From an uncultured Acetatifactor sp. (GTDB lineage Bacteria; Bacillota; Clostridia; Lachnospirales; Lachnospiraceae), in contig CATKXX010000018.1 of NCBI GenBank assembly GCA_949840935.1, forward strand, positions 1 through 59,674: 59,674 nt of DNA. Reading direction: 5' to 3'. The first letter of the stretch is position 1. The number at the start of each line of letters is the position of its first letter. Positions 50,714 to 59,674 of the stretch are shown in pieces. Position numbers and translations under genes: made by a program. The notes under the pieces were generated by a model, which searched no databases, had not been told where the DNA came from, and saw nothing but the letters and a program-made list of their open reading frames with translations.

Positions 50714-51398
50714 GTTCCGCCTGCGGCCTGCGTTTTTCCACCAGGCCGCAGGAATTCTTCTCAGGGCAGTATCCCAGCCTCTTACACTTCGGCTCACAGT
50801 AATGATCCACTATGTAAGCCCATTCCTCTGAAATATCCCTCAGCCCTGACAATACATCCTTCAACATATCCCGATACTCCCAGTTTGCCCTGTTACAGAG
50901 ACGCTGCTGGCACATATCCATGATGTTCCGCAGATTCCTCTTATCAACGATCCTGGTCTCCATACCCAGCGGCAAAAGCAGCGCCGCATCCTCCCTGGGA
51001 ATATGGCATTCCTCCGTCAGATACCGGGTACAGTCCCGAATTTCGTCAATACACTTTCTGTAGCGCATTTCCGCCTCCGGGTTCTGCTCTACAGATTTCG
51101 GAATGACATACTCAAAACCATTATAATTAATATACCTTGTGCTGGCCTGCAGGCGCGTGGGCGCCCCTCCGATATGGGTATACCATTCGCGTATCACCCT
51201 TGCGGAATAGCCTTCCATGACCATCTCCACATTCACATATTCCAGAACGCGCCCATGGCCTGAATTCAGGCAGTCCAGCCCTCTCCTGTAATTTTTCTCC
51301 CTGTCCCGAATGTCTCCGCCCCAGCACACTCCTGCCCTCTGGCCCATCAGGGTAAGCGGATCCCTCGTTGTTTCCTCTAATATGATTATTTTTCCCAT
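50706..51398 (-). CDS. thyX: ThyX-like flavin-dependent thymidylate synthase
   Basis: A 230-residue ThyX-family protein; the family makes dTMP from dUMP with FAD and folate. Recognised segments are LNSGHGRVLEYVNVEMVMEG, SARVIREWYTHIGG, PTRLQASTRYINY and a late LLLPLGMETRIVDKRNLRNI. The usual RHR(X7)S signature is not kept: the equivalent reads THI with longer spacing to the Ser of QASTRY. It may be a divergent ThyX subfamily or a protein with changed activity. A C-terminal CKRLGYCPEKNSC cluster is extra. Confidence 0.8.
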   Translation of the reverse strand: MGKIIILEETTRDPLTLMGQRAGVCWGGDIRDREKNYRRGLDCLNSGHGRVLEYVNVEMVMEGYSARVIREWYTHIGGAPTRLQASTRYINYNGFEYVIPKSVEQNPEAEMRYRKCIDEIRDCTRYLTEECHIPREDAALLLPLGMETRIVDKRNLRNIMDMCQQRLCNRANWEYRDMLKDVLSGLRDISEEWAYIVDHYCEPKCKRLGYCPEKNSCGLVEKRRPQAEQD

Positions 51399-51431
51399 TT
51401 CCTGATTCCTTTTCTTTGTCCTGCAGAAATC

Positions 51432-51983
51432 CTACTGCTGATAAACGATCGTATCCGCCATCTCCTCTGCTTTCCGGCGGGTACTCAGCAGGCCTGCAAT
51501 GGCCAGGCCGAAATCAATGGCAGTCCCCATGCCCCTGGAGGTGATCACATGATCCGATATCTCCACCGGCCCCGCAGAGATGACAGCGCCCTCCAGATGG
51601 CTCTCAAAGGTCGGATAGGAACAGGCCTTCCTTCCCTTTAAGTACCCCCTGTGTCCGAAAATACTGGGAGCAGCACAGATGGCCGCAATATACCTGCCTT
51701 TTTCATAAAAGGCTTCCATCTGCTCCATCAACGGCTCAAAAGCCTCCAGCCTCTTTGTCCCCGGCATACCTCCCGGCAGGATCAGCATATCGTAAGTATC
51801 CACGTCCGCCTGTTCATAAAGCATGTCCGCCTTCACCCCGATACCGTGTGATCCCTTCACCAGTGTGTCCTCCATGATAGATACCATGTCAATGCAGACC
51901 TCACATCTGCGGCAGATATCCACCACCGCCAGCGCCTCTATCTCCTCAAAGCCCTCCGCTAAAAAGATTGCCGCCTTGCCCAT
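51432..51983 (-). CDS. DJ-1/PfpI family protein
   Basis: A 183-residue DJ-1-type protein: FLAEGFEEIEALAVVDICRR (with the conserved Glu), LPGGMPGTKRLE, and the nucleophile Cys in YIAAICAAPSIFG. Such proteins act as deglycase/chaperone-like or stress factors; the exact reaction is uncertain. Start at 51983 is set by GGAGGATGACATT. It lies 33 nt ahead of thyX on the same strand and has the promoter at 52022-52050. Confidence 0.9.
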   Translation of the reverse strand: MGKAAIFLAEGFEEIEALAVVDICRRCEVCIDMVSIMEDTLVKGSHGIGVKADMLYEQADVDTYDMLILPGGMPGTKRLEAFEPLMEQMEAFYEKGRYIAAICAAPSIFGHRGYLKGRKACSYPTFESHLEGAVISAGPVEISDHVITSRGMGTAIDFGLAIAGLLSTRRKAEEMADTIVYQQ

Positions 51984-52021
51984 AATGTCATCCTCCTTTT
52001 CCATTTGTGAACAATATATTA

Positions 52022-52050
52022 ATTATACACTTTCAGGCCAAATAATTCAA
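52022..52050 (-). promoter_or_regulatory. Promoter of the DJ-1/thyX genes
   Basis: Minus strand TTGAAT, a 17-nt spacer and TATAAT, about 40 nt before the 51983 start. Confidence 0.75.
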
Positions 52051-52077
52051 TTATTGCTTGGGAAAACAGAAAATATA

Positions 52078-52086
52078 TGATATAAT
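52078..52086 (+). promoter_or_regulatory. Extended -10 promoter of the CYTH gene
   Basis: TGATATAAT (TGn plus TATAAT) 21 nt before the start at 52107. It is divergent from the DJ-1 promoter. Confidence 0.7.
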
Positions 52087-52106
52087 ACACACAAGAGAGG
52101 TATCTT

Positions 52107-52601
52107 ATGGAAATAGAACGAAAATTTACGATCAGGCAGCTTCCCGCCAACCTGGGCAGCTACCCATTTCATCATATCGAACAAGGATATCTTAATACCA
52201 ACCCTGTAGTCCGTGTCCGCAGAGAGGACGAGGAATACTATCTGACATACAAAGGAAGCGGCATGCTGGCGCGGGAAGAACATAATCTGGTATTAAACAG
52301 AGATTCCTATTACCATTTACGGGAAAAGGTGGACGGCAATATCATTTCCAAAAAGCGCTATCTTATCCCGTTAGAGCATCCCGCCTTTCGCCCGGGCTTT
52401 CCAAAACCGCCCGACGACTATTCACTGACCATCGAGCTGGATGTGTTTGACCCGCCTTTTGCCCCTCTCATACTGGCCGAGGTAGAGTTCGGCAGCAGGG
52501 AAGCGGCGGAAGCCTTTGTCCCTCCGGACTGGTTCCAGGAGGATGTGACTTACCGCCAGGAATACCACAATTCTTATATGGCAATGCAGCTCTGGCAATG
52601 A
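52107..52601 (+). CDS. CYTH-domain protein (triphosphate tunnel metalloenzyme)
   Basis: A 164-residue protein with the CYTH signature EIERKFTIRQLP at its N-terminus, and paired charged strands VVRVRREDEEYYLTYKGSG, KKRYLIPL, IELDVFDPP and LAEVEFGSREAAEAF lining the tunnel. Bacterial members hydrolyse inorganic triphosphate or related compounds. Single gene between divergent and convergent neighbours. Confidence 0.92.
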   Translation: MEIERKFTIRQLPANLGSYPFHHIEQGYLNTNPVVRVRREDEEYYLTYKGSGMLAREEHNLVLNRDSYYHLREKVDGNIISKKRYLIPLEHPAFRPGFPKPPDDYSLTIELDVFDPPFAPLILAEVEFGSREAAEAFVPPDWFQEDVTYRQEYHNSYMAMQLWQ

Positions 52602-52622
52602 GACGGGGCTGAAGATAAATGC

Positions 52623-52649
52623 AGCGGGAGCCGTCAGACGGCCCCCGCT
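52623..52649. terminator. Bidirectional terminator between CYTH and GGDEF genes
   Basis: AGCGGG-A-GCCGTC pairs with GACGGC-C-CCCGCT. The stop codon of the GGDEF gene lies inside it. Confidence 0.75.
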
Positions 52650-54271
52650 AATTGCTGCTTCATTGTAAACTTCTCATGATACATCATTCTGTCCGCACGT
52701 CTGGAAGTATCGTTGATATCGTAATCCACACGCCTGTCATAGAGCTCATATCCACAGGCTATCCTGATCAGGATGTCCTGATTTTCCCGGTTATATTTTT
52801 CACATTTATCCTTCATCCTCCTGATACGGTTCTTGCAGTCTTCCAGGCTGTGATGCTTCAGCAGCACACAGAATTCATCCCCGCCCATACGATAACAGCG
52901 CCCGCTGTCACCAAAACACTCGCTGATGATCCTTGCGCTCTCCTTAATATACTTGTCCCCCATTTCATGGCCCAGCGTGTCATTACACCTTTTCAGATCA
53001 TTCAGGTCACACATGACCACGATACAATGCTCCGGGTCAAAATCACTGCTGCCAGTATCGTCCGCATATGCCGTCCTGTTGAAAAGCCCCGTCAGCTGGT
53101 CATGATACGCCATCTTTTCAAAGCTTTTCGCCTGCATACCAATTTTCATCAACTCCCTGGCCTCCTGCATTGTGCTGATGCCGATCACCAGATTGTAGAT
53201 CAGGAAATTCAGGATTCCCAGAAAGCTCTGAAATTTCCCCCTTGTCACATAATAGATGGTCAGGTCAAGCACCAGGCCCACGGCACACAGCAGAATACAG
53301 AAAATATTCTTCTTCAGCTTACCGCTCAGGCCCACGGTCCGAACCTCTCTTACCAGCATTATGATACAGACCCCAGCCAGAAGGAGCAGCAAAATATGCA
53401 CCATCCTGAGAAGCTGCCGCATGTCGGCAATGTGCAGAAGCTGTGCCGCTACGATCACCAGGGTTCCCGCAATGCCCGCAATGCAGGGGACGTTCCATAT
53501 GGCCTTCTCCGAACTGCTGTGCATCTGTCTCATAAAAATACAGTAAGGAACCGTCATCAGGGCCAGCAACATAAAGTCCGCATAGGAAAACGCCACCCTG
53601 CCCGGAATCAGCAGATAAAAGACATTGGTGTCCACTACCTTCCAGCAGCCCAGCAGCACCGAAAAGATGCCCAGAAACAGCAGGCTCTTGTCAACTTCCG
53701 TATTCCGCCTGTTATACAAAATATATAAGATATAAAAGGCCCCTGTGAGGATTGCAAGCACCGCACAGATAACGCTTGGCAGCGCTGCCAGGATCCTGTC
53801 CCTGCAAATGGCGTAATGGCTTCCCAGTCGGAAATCCGGTATAAATTCATTGGAGGACTTATACGCAGGTATGATTTCGATGGAAACCAGCTTCCCCTCA
53901 TCCTCGTCCGACAGCATCACAATATTCCACACACAGCCCGTAGTACTTCCAAAGGCATTATGTCCATCCGGCCTGATGCTGTAAACCGCCTCCCCGTCCA
54001 GCGTTACAGTGACCAGCTGATGCAGGGAAAAGAATATCAGGGAGGAATCGGAGGCGGACAGCTCTCCCAGCCGGAAGGTGTAGACTGACTTCTGTCCCGT
54101 AGGGCAGGCAGCGTCGAAAATGACCTCCCTCCGGTAATCCGTTACCTCCTCAAAGCCTCCCGGCTCCTGTCTCTCCCGGACATCCATCCGAAATGTGGCA
54201 AGCATAAAGCAAAATACCAGGACACAAATGCAAAGAACGATCAGATAACTGTACTCTATCACCTTTTTCAT
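52634..54271 (-). CDS. Diguanylate cyclase with extracellular sensor and multi-pass membrane region
   Basis: A 545-residue protein. N-terminal signal-anchor (about 4-28), an extracellular beta domain (about 30-180), a seven-segment membrane region (about 185-375) resembling 7TM-DISM receptors, then GGDEF (about 395-545) with MAYHDQLTGLFNRTAYADD and the intact catalytic motif YRMGGDEFCVLL. It should make cyclic di-GMP in response to an outside signal. Start at 54271 is set by GGGGGGAGCGGC; the frame opens at 54379. Confidence 0.88.
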   Translation of the reverse strand: MKKVIEYSYLIVLCICVLVFCFMLATFRMDVRERQEPGGFEEVTDYRREVIFDAACPTGQKSVYTFRLGELSASDSSLIFFSLHQLVTVTLDGEAVYSIRPDGHNAFGSTTGCVWNIVMLSDEDEGKLVSIEIIPAYKSSNEFIPDFRLGSHYAICRDRILAALPSVICAVLAILTGAFYILYILYNRRNTEVDKSLLFLGIFSVLLGCWKVVDTNVFYLLIPGRVAFSYADFMLLALMTVPYCIFMRQMHSSSEKAIWNVPCIAGIAGTLVIVAAQLLHIADMRQLLRMVHILLLLLAGVCIIMLVREVRTVGLSGKLKKNIFCILLCAVGLVLDLTIYYVTRGKFQSFLGILNFLIYNLVIGISTMQEARELMKIGMQAKSFEKMAYHDQLTGLFNRTAYADDTGSSDFDPEHCIVVMCDLNDLKRCNDTLGHEMGDKYIKESARIISECFGDSGRCYRMGGDEFCVLLKHHSLEDCKNRIRRMKDKCEKYNRENQDILIRIACGYELYDRRVDYDINDTSRRADRMMYHEKFTMKQQLAGAV

Positions 54272-54395
54272 GCCGCTCCCCCCTTTCTTCCGTATATAGC
54301 CTCGCTTAGTTTCCCCTGCATCTGCCTCTGCGGCCGATTTCCCGCAGACTGCACACAAATATTTCACCGTGCGTTCCACGTTCCGTCCGTTTCCC

Positions 54396-55331
54396 TTACC
54401 GGATCAGATAGGCAAAATATACTCCGTAACCGGCCAGCATTGCCGCTCCCCCCAGCCTTCCGAGGCGTCTCCGCCTGACCACACAGATCAGCAGGAATAC
54501 CGCGGCGGCAATCGCAGCCACACTGTCCACCAGAAATTCCCCCCTGTATTCCACCGGCGTGATCAGTGCGGAGGTTCCCACAACAAACAGGATATTAAAT
54601 ATATTACTGCCCACGATATTCCCCACAGCAATATCCGCCTTACCCTTTAGCGCGGCTGTCACGCTGGTCACAAGCTCCGGCAGGGAAGTGCCGAAAGCCA
54701 CAATGGTAAGGCCGATCACCCTGTCGCTCATGCCAAACAGGACAGCCAGCTCTGTGGCCGCATCCACTGTCACGTCGCTGCCGAAGACGATCATAACGGC
54801 GCCCGCTGCCACCATAAGGAACAGCCTGGCAATATTGCCCTTACGCTCCGCCCGCTGCTTCTCCCGGGAATCCGCGTTCCCTGACATGCGCATCAAATAC
54901 CACAGATACAGGAGCATGAATGCCCACAGCACCCCTCCCTCCGGCCGGCTTACCCGGTTATCGGCCAGTCCGAAAACTGCCAGAAGCACAGTGACGGCAA
55001 TCGTAAAGGGAATCTCATATTTCACGGTGGAGAGCTGCACAGGAATCGCCCGGATCATCGCTGTCAGCCCCAGGATCACAAGTACGTTCAGGATATTGCT
55101 GCCCACCACATTTCCTATGGTGATCCCCGCGTTTCCCTTTAACGCGGAAGCAATGCTGACTGCCGCCTCCGGCAGGGAAGTGCCCATAGCCACAATGGTA
55201 AGTCCGATCACCAGCTGAGGAATCCCGAATTTATCCGCTATCCCTGACGCCCCCTCCACGAACCAGTCCGCGCCCTTCATCAACAGTACGAAGCCTGCCG
55301 CCAGCAGTACAAGCTGTATTACAATATGCAA
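54396..55331 (-). CDS. CaCA-family sodium/calcium antiporter
   Basis: A 311-residue YrbG-like exchanger with ten predicted membrane helices. The two inverted alpha-repeats are clear: [17 protein letters not shown] with [12 protein letters not shown], and [17 protein letters not shown] with [12 protein letters not shown]. The frame opens at 55550 but the family N-terminus [12 protein letters not shown] lies after a TTG at 55329-55331 preceded by GGAGGGACAGAAGGGG. It overlaps the EAL gene by 13 nt. Confidence 0.9.
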   Translation of the reverse strand: MHIVIQLVLLAAGFVLLMKGADWFVEGASGIADKFGIPQLVIGLTIVAMGTSLPEAAVSIASALKGNAGITIGNVVGSNILNVLVILGLTAMIRAIPVQLSTVKYEIPFTIAVTVLLAVFGLADNRVSRPEGGVLWAFMLLYLWYLMRMSGNADSREKQRAERKGNIARLFLMVAAGAVMIVFGSDVTVDAATELAVLFGMSDRVIGLTIVAFGTSLPELVTSVTAALKGKADIAVGNIVGSNIFNILFVVGTSALITPVEYRGEFLVDSVAAIAAAVFLLICVVRRRRLGRLGGAAMLAGYGVYFAYLIR

Positions 55332-57235
55332 CCCCTTCTGTCCCTCCTTATATGACCTAGAAATTCCTGTTCCGGAACAGGCTTGGAGAAGTAATAGCCC
55401 TGAAGGTAATGACAGCCCAGCTCCTCCAGGATATCCAGCTGCTCCCGTGTCTCCACGCCCTCCGCCACGACGTGCTTGTTCAGCTCCTGCATCATGGACA
55501 CCGTATGCCGCAGGGCACACATGGCGCGCTCGTTTTCCATGGCGTACCACACCACGCTCTTATCCAGCTTCACAATGTGGAAAGGATATTTTAAGACATT
55601 CGTCAGGTTGGAATATCCCGTGCCGTAATCATCCAGGGAGAACGTAACGCCCCCTACCGTCATCCTCTCCATAATATTCCAGAGAATGTCCCTTGCGATC
55701 ACCGTCTCCGTCACTTCCAGGTTAATGCAGGAATAGGGGATCTCATATTCGTCCATAATGCCGTATAGCATCTCGCAGATGTCCTCCTGCATGCACTGCA
55801 CAATGGACAGGTTGATATCTATATGGTCAATGCCCTTTTCCCATATTTTCTCCCGGGCCATCATCTCACATACCGTTCGGAGCACAAATTCCCCAAGCTT
55901 TAAGATCATGCCGTTCTTCTCCGCCAGGGGAATGAATTCATCAGGGCTGATAAAGCCCAGCTCTTCGTCAAAGAGACGGACCAGTGCCTCCGCGGAACGG
56001 TATCTCTTTTCCTCCGTCGAGTATATCGGCTGGTAAAACACCTGGAAAGTGCCGTTGTCCAGCGCCTGCTGCATGGCCTGCTGTATGCGGTTCTCACGCC
56101 GCATATGCTCCAGAAGCTCCCCGCTGCCATGAAACACCCTGTCGTCGGCGTTCTCCACCTGGAAAACTCCGGCGCAGTCAATGGCGTCCATCACATCCTC
56201 TATGGTAGACGCCTCCTCCGGGCAATCGACCTGTAGGATGCTGATCTTAATCTGGATATTCATGCCTCCGGACACCACCGGCTGGTCAAACTCCCGCTGC
56301 ATGGCCTCTATGGCCTCCTCCGGCTTGCCCTTTTCACCCACCATTACCGCAAAGCGTCCTTCAGAGATGGAGAACAGAAGACTGGGCTTCACCGTAGCCT
56401 TCAAATGCTCCAACGCCTGTTTCATCATCACCTGGCAGAAGCTTACCCCTGCCGTCTCGCGTACGATCTGGTAATTCCTGACCGTCACCACCAGCAAATG
56501 GAAACGTTCTTCTGCTTCGATTGCGGCGTTTACCACCTTTTCAAAGCCCCTTTGATTGTAAATCCCCAAAAGCTTGTCCTCATCCTCATCCGGATTTTCC
56601 AGAGACATATACAGCACCAGCAGGGACAGAGAAGTGGCATATTGCAGCACCAGCACATGGGGGACAAATATCTGTGTCAGGATCCCCGCCGCCGACGCCA
56701 GCAGGTACATATAGACTGCAGATCTCTGCCAGAGCGTCATCTTCGCCCGATATCGCACAGTAACAGCGACCGTTGCAGCCATGTAGGTGACGGCTGAGAT
56801 ATACAACAGAAAAAAGCCCGGCCCGTGCCCATAGCCCTCAGCCGGATTATAATAGAATATCAGCTTCGTCAGGGGCGAAGTGCAGATCAGCGAAGCCGCA
56901 CATGCCACAGGGACATACAGTACCAGCTTATCCCTGCGCGTCCACAGCTCCCTGCGCCTGGCCAGGGTCAGCAGATACATATAATACAAAAAGGGGGCGG
57001 CATTGAACAGAATCAGGTAAACAATATTCACCGCATTGACGGCAAATGCCGGCAGCCTGTACTCATCAATCGCCACGGTAATAATATCCAGCACACCCGT
57101 GAGCATGGACAGCCAAATCATCCTTGTAAACACATAGCTCTGGGGCTGCCTGATCGTTTTCCTGTGATAATAATGAAGCAGAATGACCGCAGTGAGAATG
57201 ATAGCCGCGATATCGTAATGAATAATATACCTCAC
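55319..57235 (-). CDS. Cyclic di-GMP phosphodiesterase (membrane, degenerate GGDEF, EAL)
   Basis: A 638-residue protein: seven-segment membrane region (about 1-205), a GGDEF-like domain whose signature is lost (ISEGRFAVM in its place), and a C-terminal EAL domain with [32 protein letters not shown] and VAEGVET, the residues needed for hydrolysis. It should degrade cyclic di-GMP. A GTG start at 57235 behind GGAGGATTAGG avoids overlapping tRNA-Leu, which a longer open frame to 57382 would do. It lies two genes from a diguanylate cyclase. Confidence 0.88.
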   Translation of the reverse strand: MRYIIHYDIAAIILTAVILLHYYHRKTIRQPQSYVFTRMIWLSMLTGVLDIITVAIDEYRLPAFAVNAVNIVYLILFNAAPFLYYMYLLTLARRRELWTRRDKLVLYVPVACAASLICTSPLTKLIFYYNPAEGYGHGPGFFLLYISAVTYMAATVAVTVRYRAKMTLWQRSAVYMYLLASAAGILTQIFVPHVLVLQYATSLSLLVLYMSLENPDEDEDKLLGIYNQRGFEKVVNAAIEAEERFHLLVVTVRNYQIVRETAGVSFCQVMMKQALEHLKATVKPSLLFSISEGRFAVMVGEKGKPEEAIEAMQREFDQPVVSGGMNIQIKISILQVDCPEEASTIEDVMDAIDCAGVFQVENADDRVFHGSGELLEHMRRENRIQQAMQQALDNGTFQVFYQPIYSTEEKRYRSAEALVRLFDEELGFISPDEFIPLAEKNGMILKLGEFVLRTVCEMMAREKIWEKGIDHIDINLSIVQCMQEDICEMLYGIMDEYEIPYSCINLEVTETVIARDILWNIMERMTVGGVTFSLDDYGTGYSNLTNVLKYPFHIVKLDKSVVWYAMENERAMCALRHTVSMMQELNKHVVAEGVETREQLDILEELGCHYLQGYYFSKPVPEQEFLGHIRRDRRGCIL

Positions 57236-57285
57236 CCTAATCCTCCATTCCAAAGTGATCAGCCACAGGGACAGCCTGTATCTTA

Positions 57286-57367
57286 TGCGGATAGTGGGAC
57301 TCGAACCCACACGCCCTGCGGCACAAGAACCTAAATCTTGCATGTCTGCCAATTCCATCATATCCGC
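57286..57367 (-). tRNA. tRNA-Leu (TAG)
   Basis: An 82-nt class II tRNA with acceptor GCGGATA, D-arm TGGAATTGGCAGACATG, anticodon loop TTTAGGT (anticodon TAG), a long variable arm and T-loop TTCGAGT. CCA not encoded. Confidence 0.95.
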
Positions 57368-57405
57368 CCGGCGCCGCGGCACAGCCGCAGCACTTTAATA
57401 TCTTT

Positions 57406-57435
57406 ATTATACTCTTGCACCTTCTGCCCTGTCAA
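57406..57435 (-). promoter_or_regulatory. tRNA-Leu promoter embedded in the end of the MATE gene
   Basis: Minus strand TTGACA, an 18-nt spacer and TATAAT. The -35 lies in the last codons of the MATE gene and the -10 contains its stop codon TAA. Confidence 0.85.
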
Positions 57436-58897
57436 TGTCCGTTTCCCCGATACGGCTGATGATGTTTCTGTTTATCCTGACCAGGAAAAAGGTCGTCATT
57501 CCCACGCTCATCAGCTCGGCAATGGGAAAAGCCCACCAGATCAGGTTCACATTACCGCTTAAGGAGAGGAGATACGCCACCGGCAGCAGCACACAGAGCT
57601 GCCTGGCAATGGACACGAGCATACTGTAGATACCGTTCCCCAGCGCCTGGAACACGCTTCCCACCACGATACAGTAACCGGCAAAGCAAAAGCTTAAACA
57701 GATGGTGCGCAGCGCAGGCACCCCGATCACCAGAAGCTCCGGGGTGGCGTTAAACAGCCTTATCAGCTGCGCCGGGAACACCTCCATGACGATCAGGCCC
57801 GCCAGCATGATCCCCACCGCATATCCGATGCTGCTTTTCATGGCCCTGACCACACGCTCCCTGCTGCCCGCACCGTAATTGTAAGCGATGATGGGCACCA
57901 TCCCGTTATTCAGCCCGAAGATGGGCATGAAGATAAAGCTCTGAAGCTTAAAATATACACCGAATACCGTCTGCGCCGCCCCGAAAGCACCCAGGATCAG
58001 ATTCATCCCGTAAGTCATCACAGAGCCGATGGCCTGCATCACTATGGAAGGGATTCCCACCTTATAGATATTCGCAATGAGATGCCCGCTGGGACGGAAG
58101 CCTCTGAAGCTGATATGAAGCTCCTTATTAAATTTCAGGTTAAAGAAAACAGCCAGTGCGGCTGCCACCATCTGCCCCGCAACCGTTGCCGCTGCAGCGC
58201 CGGCGACCCCCATTTCAGGCATTCCGAAATAGCCGAAGATCAGGATTGGATCCAGGATCAGGTTGATCACTGCGCCGGCTCCCTGGGTGATCATGGCATA
58301 AAGGGTCTTACCTGTAGATTGCAGCAGCCTCTCGAAGATTGTCTGCATAAAGATCCCGATGCCGGCCACACAGCAGATGGTCAGGTACGCCGTCCCGTAC
58401 TCCCTCACCTGGGCAATTTCCGTCTGGCTGGCAAAGAAGGGGCGGCTGACAAAGATTCCGATCAATGCAAAGGCCGCATAACTGACCGCCTCCACAAAAA
58501 TCCCGTTGACAGCGATCGTATTTGCCTTGGCAAAGTCCTTTTCCCCCAATGTCCTGGACAGAAACGCGTTGACGCCCACCGCCGTACCCACAGACACCGC
58601 AATCATCAGGGTCTGTATGGGAAATGCAAGGGAAACAGACCTCAGCGCGTACTCATTGATCCGGGACACAAAAATGCTGTCCACTATATTATAAAGCGCC
58701 TGTACCAGCATGGAGATCATCATGGGCAGTGACATGCTGATCAGAAGCCTGTTCACAGGCATGACACCCATTTTGTTTTCCCCCGCTGCGCCGCCTCGAT
58801 CTGCCTTATCCCGTCGGCCGGCCGGCTCCGCGTTCTCCCGCACCATGTCATTTTCCTTGCCGCTCATTTCCAAATTCGTCCGTTCCCTTTTTTTCAT
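57407..58897 (-). CDS. MATE family efflux transporter
   Basis: A 496-residue MATE exporter with twelve predicted membrane helices after a charged, cytoplasmic N-terminal stretch of about 45 residues. Typical features: PMMISMLVQALYNIVDSIFV, LSRTLGEKD and, in the second half, IPSIVMQAIGSVMTYGMN and GMVPIIAYNYGAG. It uses ion gradients to expel drugs or metabolites. Start at 58897 is tentative; other Met codons lie in the N-terminal tail. Confidence 0.9.
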   Translation of the reverse strand: MKKRERTNLEMSGKENDMVRENAEPAGRRDKADRGGAAGENKMGVMPVNRLLISMSLPMMISMLVQALYNIVDSIFVSRINEYALRSVSLAFPIQTLMIAVSVGTAVGVNAFLSRTLGEKDFAKANTIAVNGIFVEAVSYAAFALIGIFVSRPFFASQTEIAQVREYGTAYLTICCVAGIGIFMQTIFERLLQSTGKTLYAMITQGAGAVINLILDPILIFGYFGMPEMGVAGAAAATVAGQMVAAALAVFFNLKFNKELHISFRGFRPSGHLIANIYKVGIPSIVMQAIGSVMTYGMNLILGAFGAAQTVFGVYFKLQSFIFMPIFGLNNGMVPIIAYNYGAGSRERVVRAMKSSIGYAVGIMLAGLIVMEVFPAQLIRLFNATPELLVIGVPALRTICLSFCFAGYCIVVGSVFQALGNGIYSMLVSIARQLCVLLPVAYLLSLSGNVNLIWWAFPIAELMSVGMTTFFLVRINRNIISRIGETDIDRAEGARV

Positions 58898-59011
58898 TAT
58901 GCAACCTGTACCTTTCTGTCTTTTTCTTCCATGCTTCATTTTTGAGCAAAAAAATACCCATGAGGATTCATGGGGGTTCGCAGTGAGTACTCACCGCAGC
59001 TCTGTTTACAG

Positions 59012-59084
59012 TGAGACATGGGGGATTCGAACCCCCGACAACTTGATTAAAAGTCAAGTGCTCTACCGACTGAGCTAATGTCCC
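59012..59084 (-). tRNA. tRNA-Lys (TTT)
   Basis: A 73-nt tRNA: acceptor GGGACAT with ATGTCTC, D-arm AGCTCAGTCGGTAGAGC, anticodon loop with TTT (ACTTTTAATC context), T-loop TTCGAAT. CCA not encoded. Last gene of the tRNA cluster. Confidence 0.95.
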
Positions 59085-59141
59085 GAATAAAAGTGTCCCT
59101 TCTTAAAATATCACACGGCCCGGTATTCATCCTGCGTGAAG

Positions 59142-59213
59142 CAGGGCTAGCTGGATTCGAACCAGCGACTGCAGCAGTCAAAGTGCTGTGCCTTACCGCT
59201 TGGCGATAGCCCT
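59142..59213 (-). tRNA. tRNA-Gln (TTG)
   Basis: A 72-nt tRNA: acceptor AGGGCTA with TAGCCCT, D-arm CGCCAAGCGGTAAGGC, anticodon stem CAGCA/TGCTG around CTTTGAC (anticodon TTG), T-loop TTCGAAT. Confidence 0.95.
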
Positions 59214-59257
59214 GTAATATGACACCAAGCGTGTCATTGCGACACAATCGTAATGAG

Positions 59258-59332
59258 GGTGGATAAAGGGATTCGAACCCTTGGCCTCCAGAGCCACAAT
59301 CTGGCGCGCTAACCAACTGCGCTATACCCACC
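59258..59332 (-). tRNA. tRNA-His (GTG)
   Basis: Acceptor GTGGGTA with TATCCAC plus the extra 5' G opposite C73 that marks tRNA-His. Anticodon loop TTGTGGC (anticodon GTG); T-loop TTCGAAT. Confidence 0.95.
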
Positions 59333-59341
59333 ATATATAAG

Positions 59342-59415
<74 letters not shown>

Positions 59416-59451
59416 ACATCAGCTTATTCGGAAACACACCGAACAAGTGAC

Positions 59452-59480
59452 ATTTTAACTTAAAATTTAATACTTGTCAA
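59452..59480 (-). promoter_or_regulatory. Promoter of the tRNA-Arg/His/Gln/Lys cluster
   Basis: Minus strand TTGACA, a 17-nt spacer and TAAAAT, 36 nt before tRNA-Arg. It may lie at or near the boundary with the neighbouring IS30-type element. Confidence 0.8.
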
Positions 59481-59549
59481 CAGGTTTTGGAAAAATATAG
59501 AGTAAATATCTTTTGTCAATAGTTTTGCGACAAGTTTTTGAAAAAAATT

Positions 59550-59674
59550 TTATGCCAATTTCTGTAACTCTTCCTCGAATAGTTCCGCTGATGTTCTGTA
59601 ATCAAAGATTCCCCTTGGATAATCGTTAATCCATTTTTCTATATACTCTATCTCTGCGTCCTGCCTGCCGTCAA
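59550..59674 (-). CDS. IS30-family transposase, C-terminal end (cut by window edge)
   Basis: The last 41 codons read EYIEKWINDYPRGIFDYRTS then AELFEEELQKLA and stop, the characteristic end of IS30 transposases (DDE family). The rest lies beyond the window. The AT-rich stretch from about 59480 to 59549 probably contains the end of the insertion sequence, but the terminal repeat cannot be set without its partner. Confidence 0.8.
   Translation of the reverse strand, partial: DGRQDAEIEYIEKWINDYPRGIFDYRTSAELFEEELQKLA

Noticed and set aside
57236..57382. N-terminal extension of the EAL protein
   Set aside because: It would translate through tRNA-Leu; a GTG with a strong ribosome binding site at 57235 fits the membrane region.

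Overview
The window looks like a chromosomal segment from a Clostridia-class Firmicute, most plausibly a Lachnospiraceae member. Supporting signs are strong purine-rich ribosome binding sites, TTGACA/TATAAT promoters, LytTR two-component systems beside multi-ABC exporters, DUF3021, DUF6171 and DUF1700 genes, ThyX, and dense minus-strand operons. This placement is inference; there is no rRNA in the window.

Layout. (1) 72-8913: a complete type I-C cas operon on the minus strand, in the order cas3, cas5c, cas8c (with an internal cas11c start), cas7, cas4, cas1, cas2. Its promoter is visible; the CRISPR array would lie beyond base 1. Two internal spacers carry a shared repeat. (2) 8973-9534: a degraded HicB antitoxin remnant and a DUF2164 gene. 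(3) 9601-15243: a LytTR response regulator, a one-membrane-segment histidine kinase and two ABC half-exporters. (4) 15488-17064: a small island between a tRNA-Pro gene and a duplicated copy of its 3' end. It holds an antitoxin, a frameshifted PIN toxin and a Nudix hydrolase. (5) 17108-22192: housekeeping genes (phosphodiesterase, rdgB, a zinc-site-less amidase homologue, rlmL), a 42-residue Asn/Gln-rich protein, a DUF1700 protein, a DUF6171 protein and a partner of unknown function. (6) 22307-24158: a LytTR regulator with a visible direct-repeat operator, DUF3021 and a CPBP protease. (7) 24091-31272: a second LytTR system with three ABC half-exporters. (8) 31491-33106: an ECF sigma factor and its membrane anti-sigma factor.

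(9) 33177-50549 is the most striking part. It is a 17-kb minus-strand operon for a headless contractile injection system (extracellular CIS, Afp/PVC-like) with its own promoter. It encodes a fibre/adaptor-like protein, DUF4255 cap, DUF4280 (PAAR-like) tip, sheath, two tube proteins, assembly proteins, CIS_tube protein, hub, spike, gp25, two baseplate J-like proteins, a TIGR02242 protein and an AAA+ ATPase, and it ends in a small XRE regulator and a terminator. There are no capsid, portal, terminase, holin or lysin genes. I recognise no tape-measure gene and no effector. Three structural proteins carry in-frame low-complexity repeats, and a 164-bp inverted-repeat element sits exactly between hub and spike.

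(10) 50583-58897: ThyX, a DJ-1/PfpI protein, a CYTH protein, a GGDEF diguanylate cyclase, a CaCA antiporter, an EAL phosphodiesterase, tRNA-Leu and a MATE exporter. (11) 59012-59674: a tRNA-Arg/His/Gln/Lys cluster with a strong promoter, followed by the 3' end of an IS30-family transposase cut by the window edge.

The region mixes core genes with defence (CRISPR, toxin-antitoxin remnants), export/signalling and injection-system islands. All family assignments come from reading the translated sequences; no database search was run.
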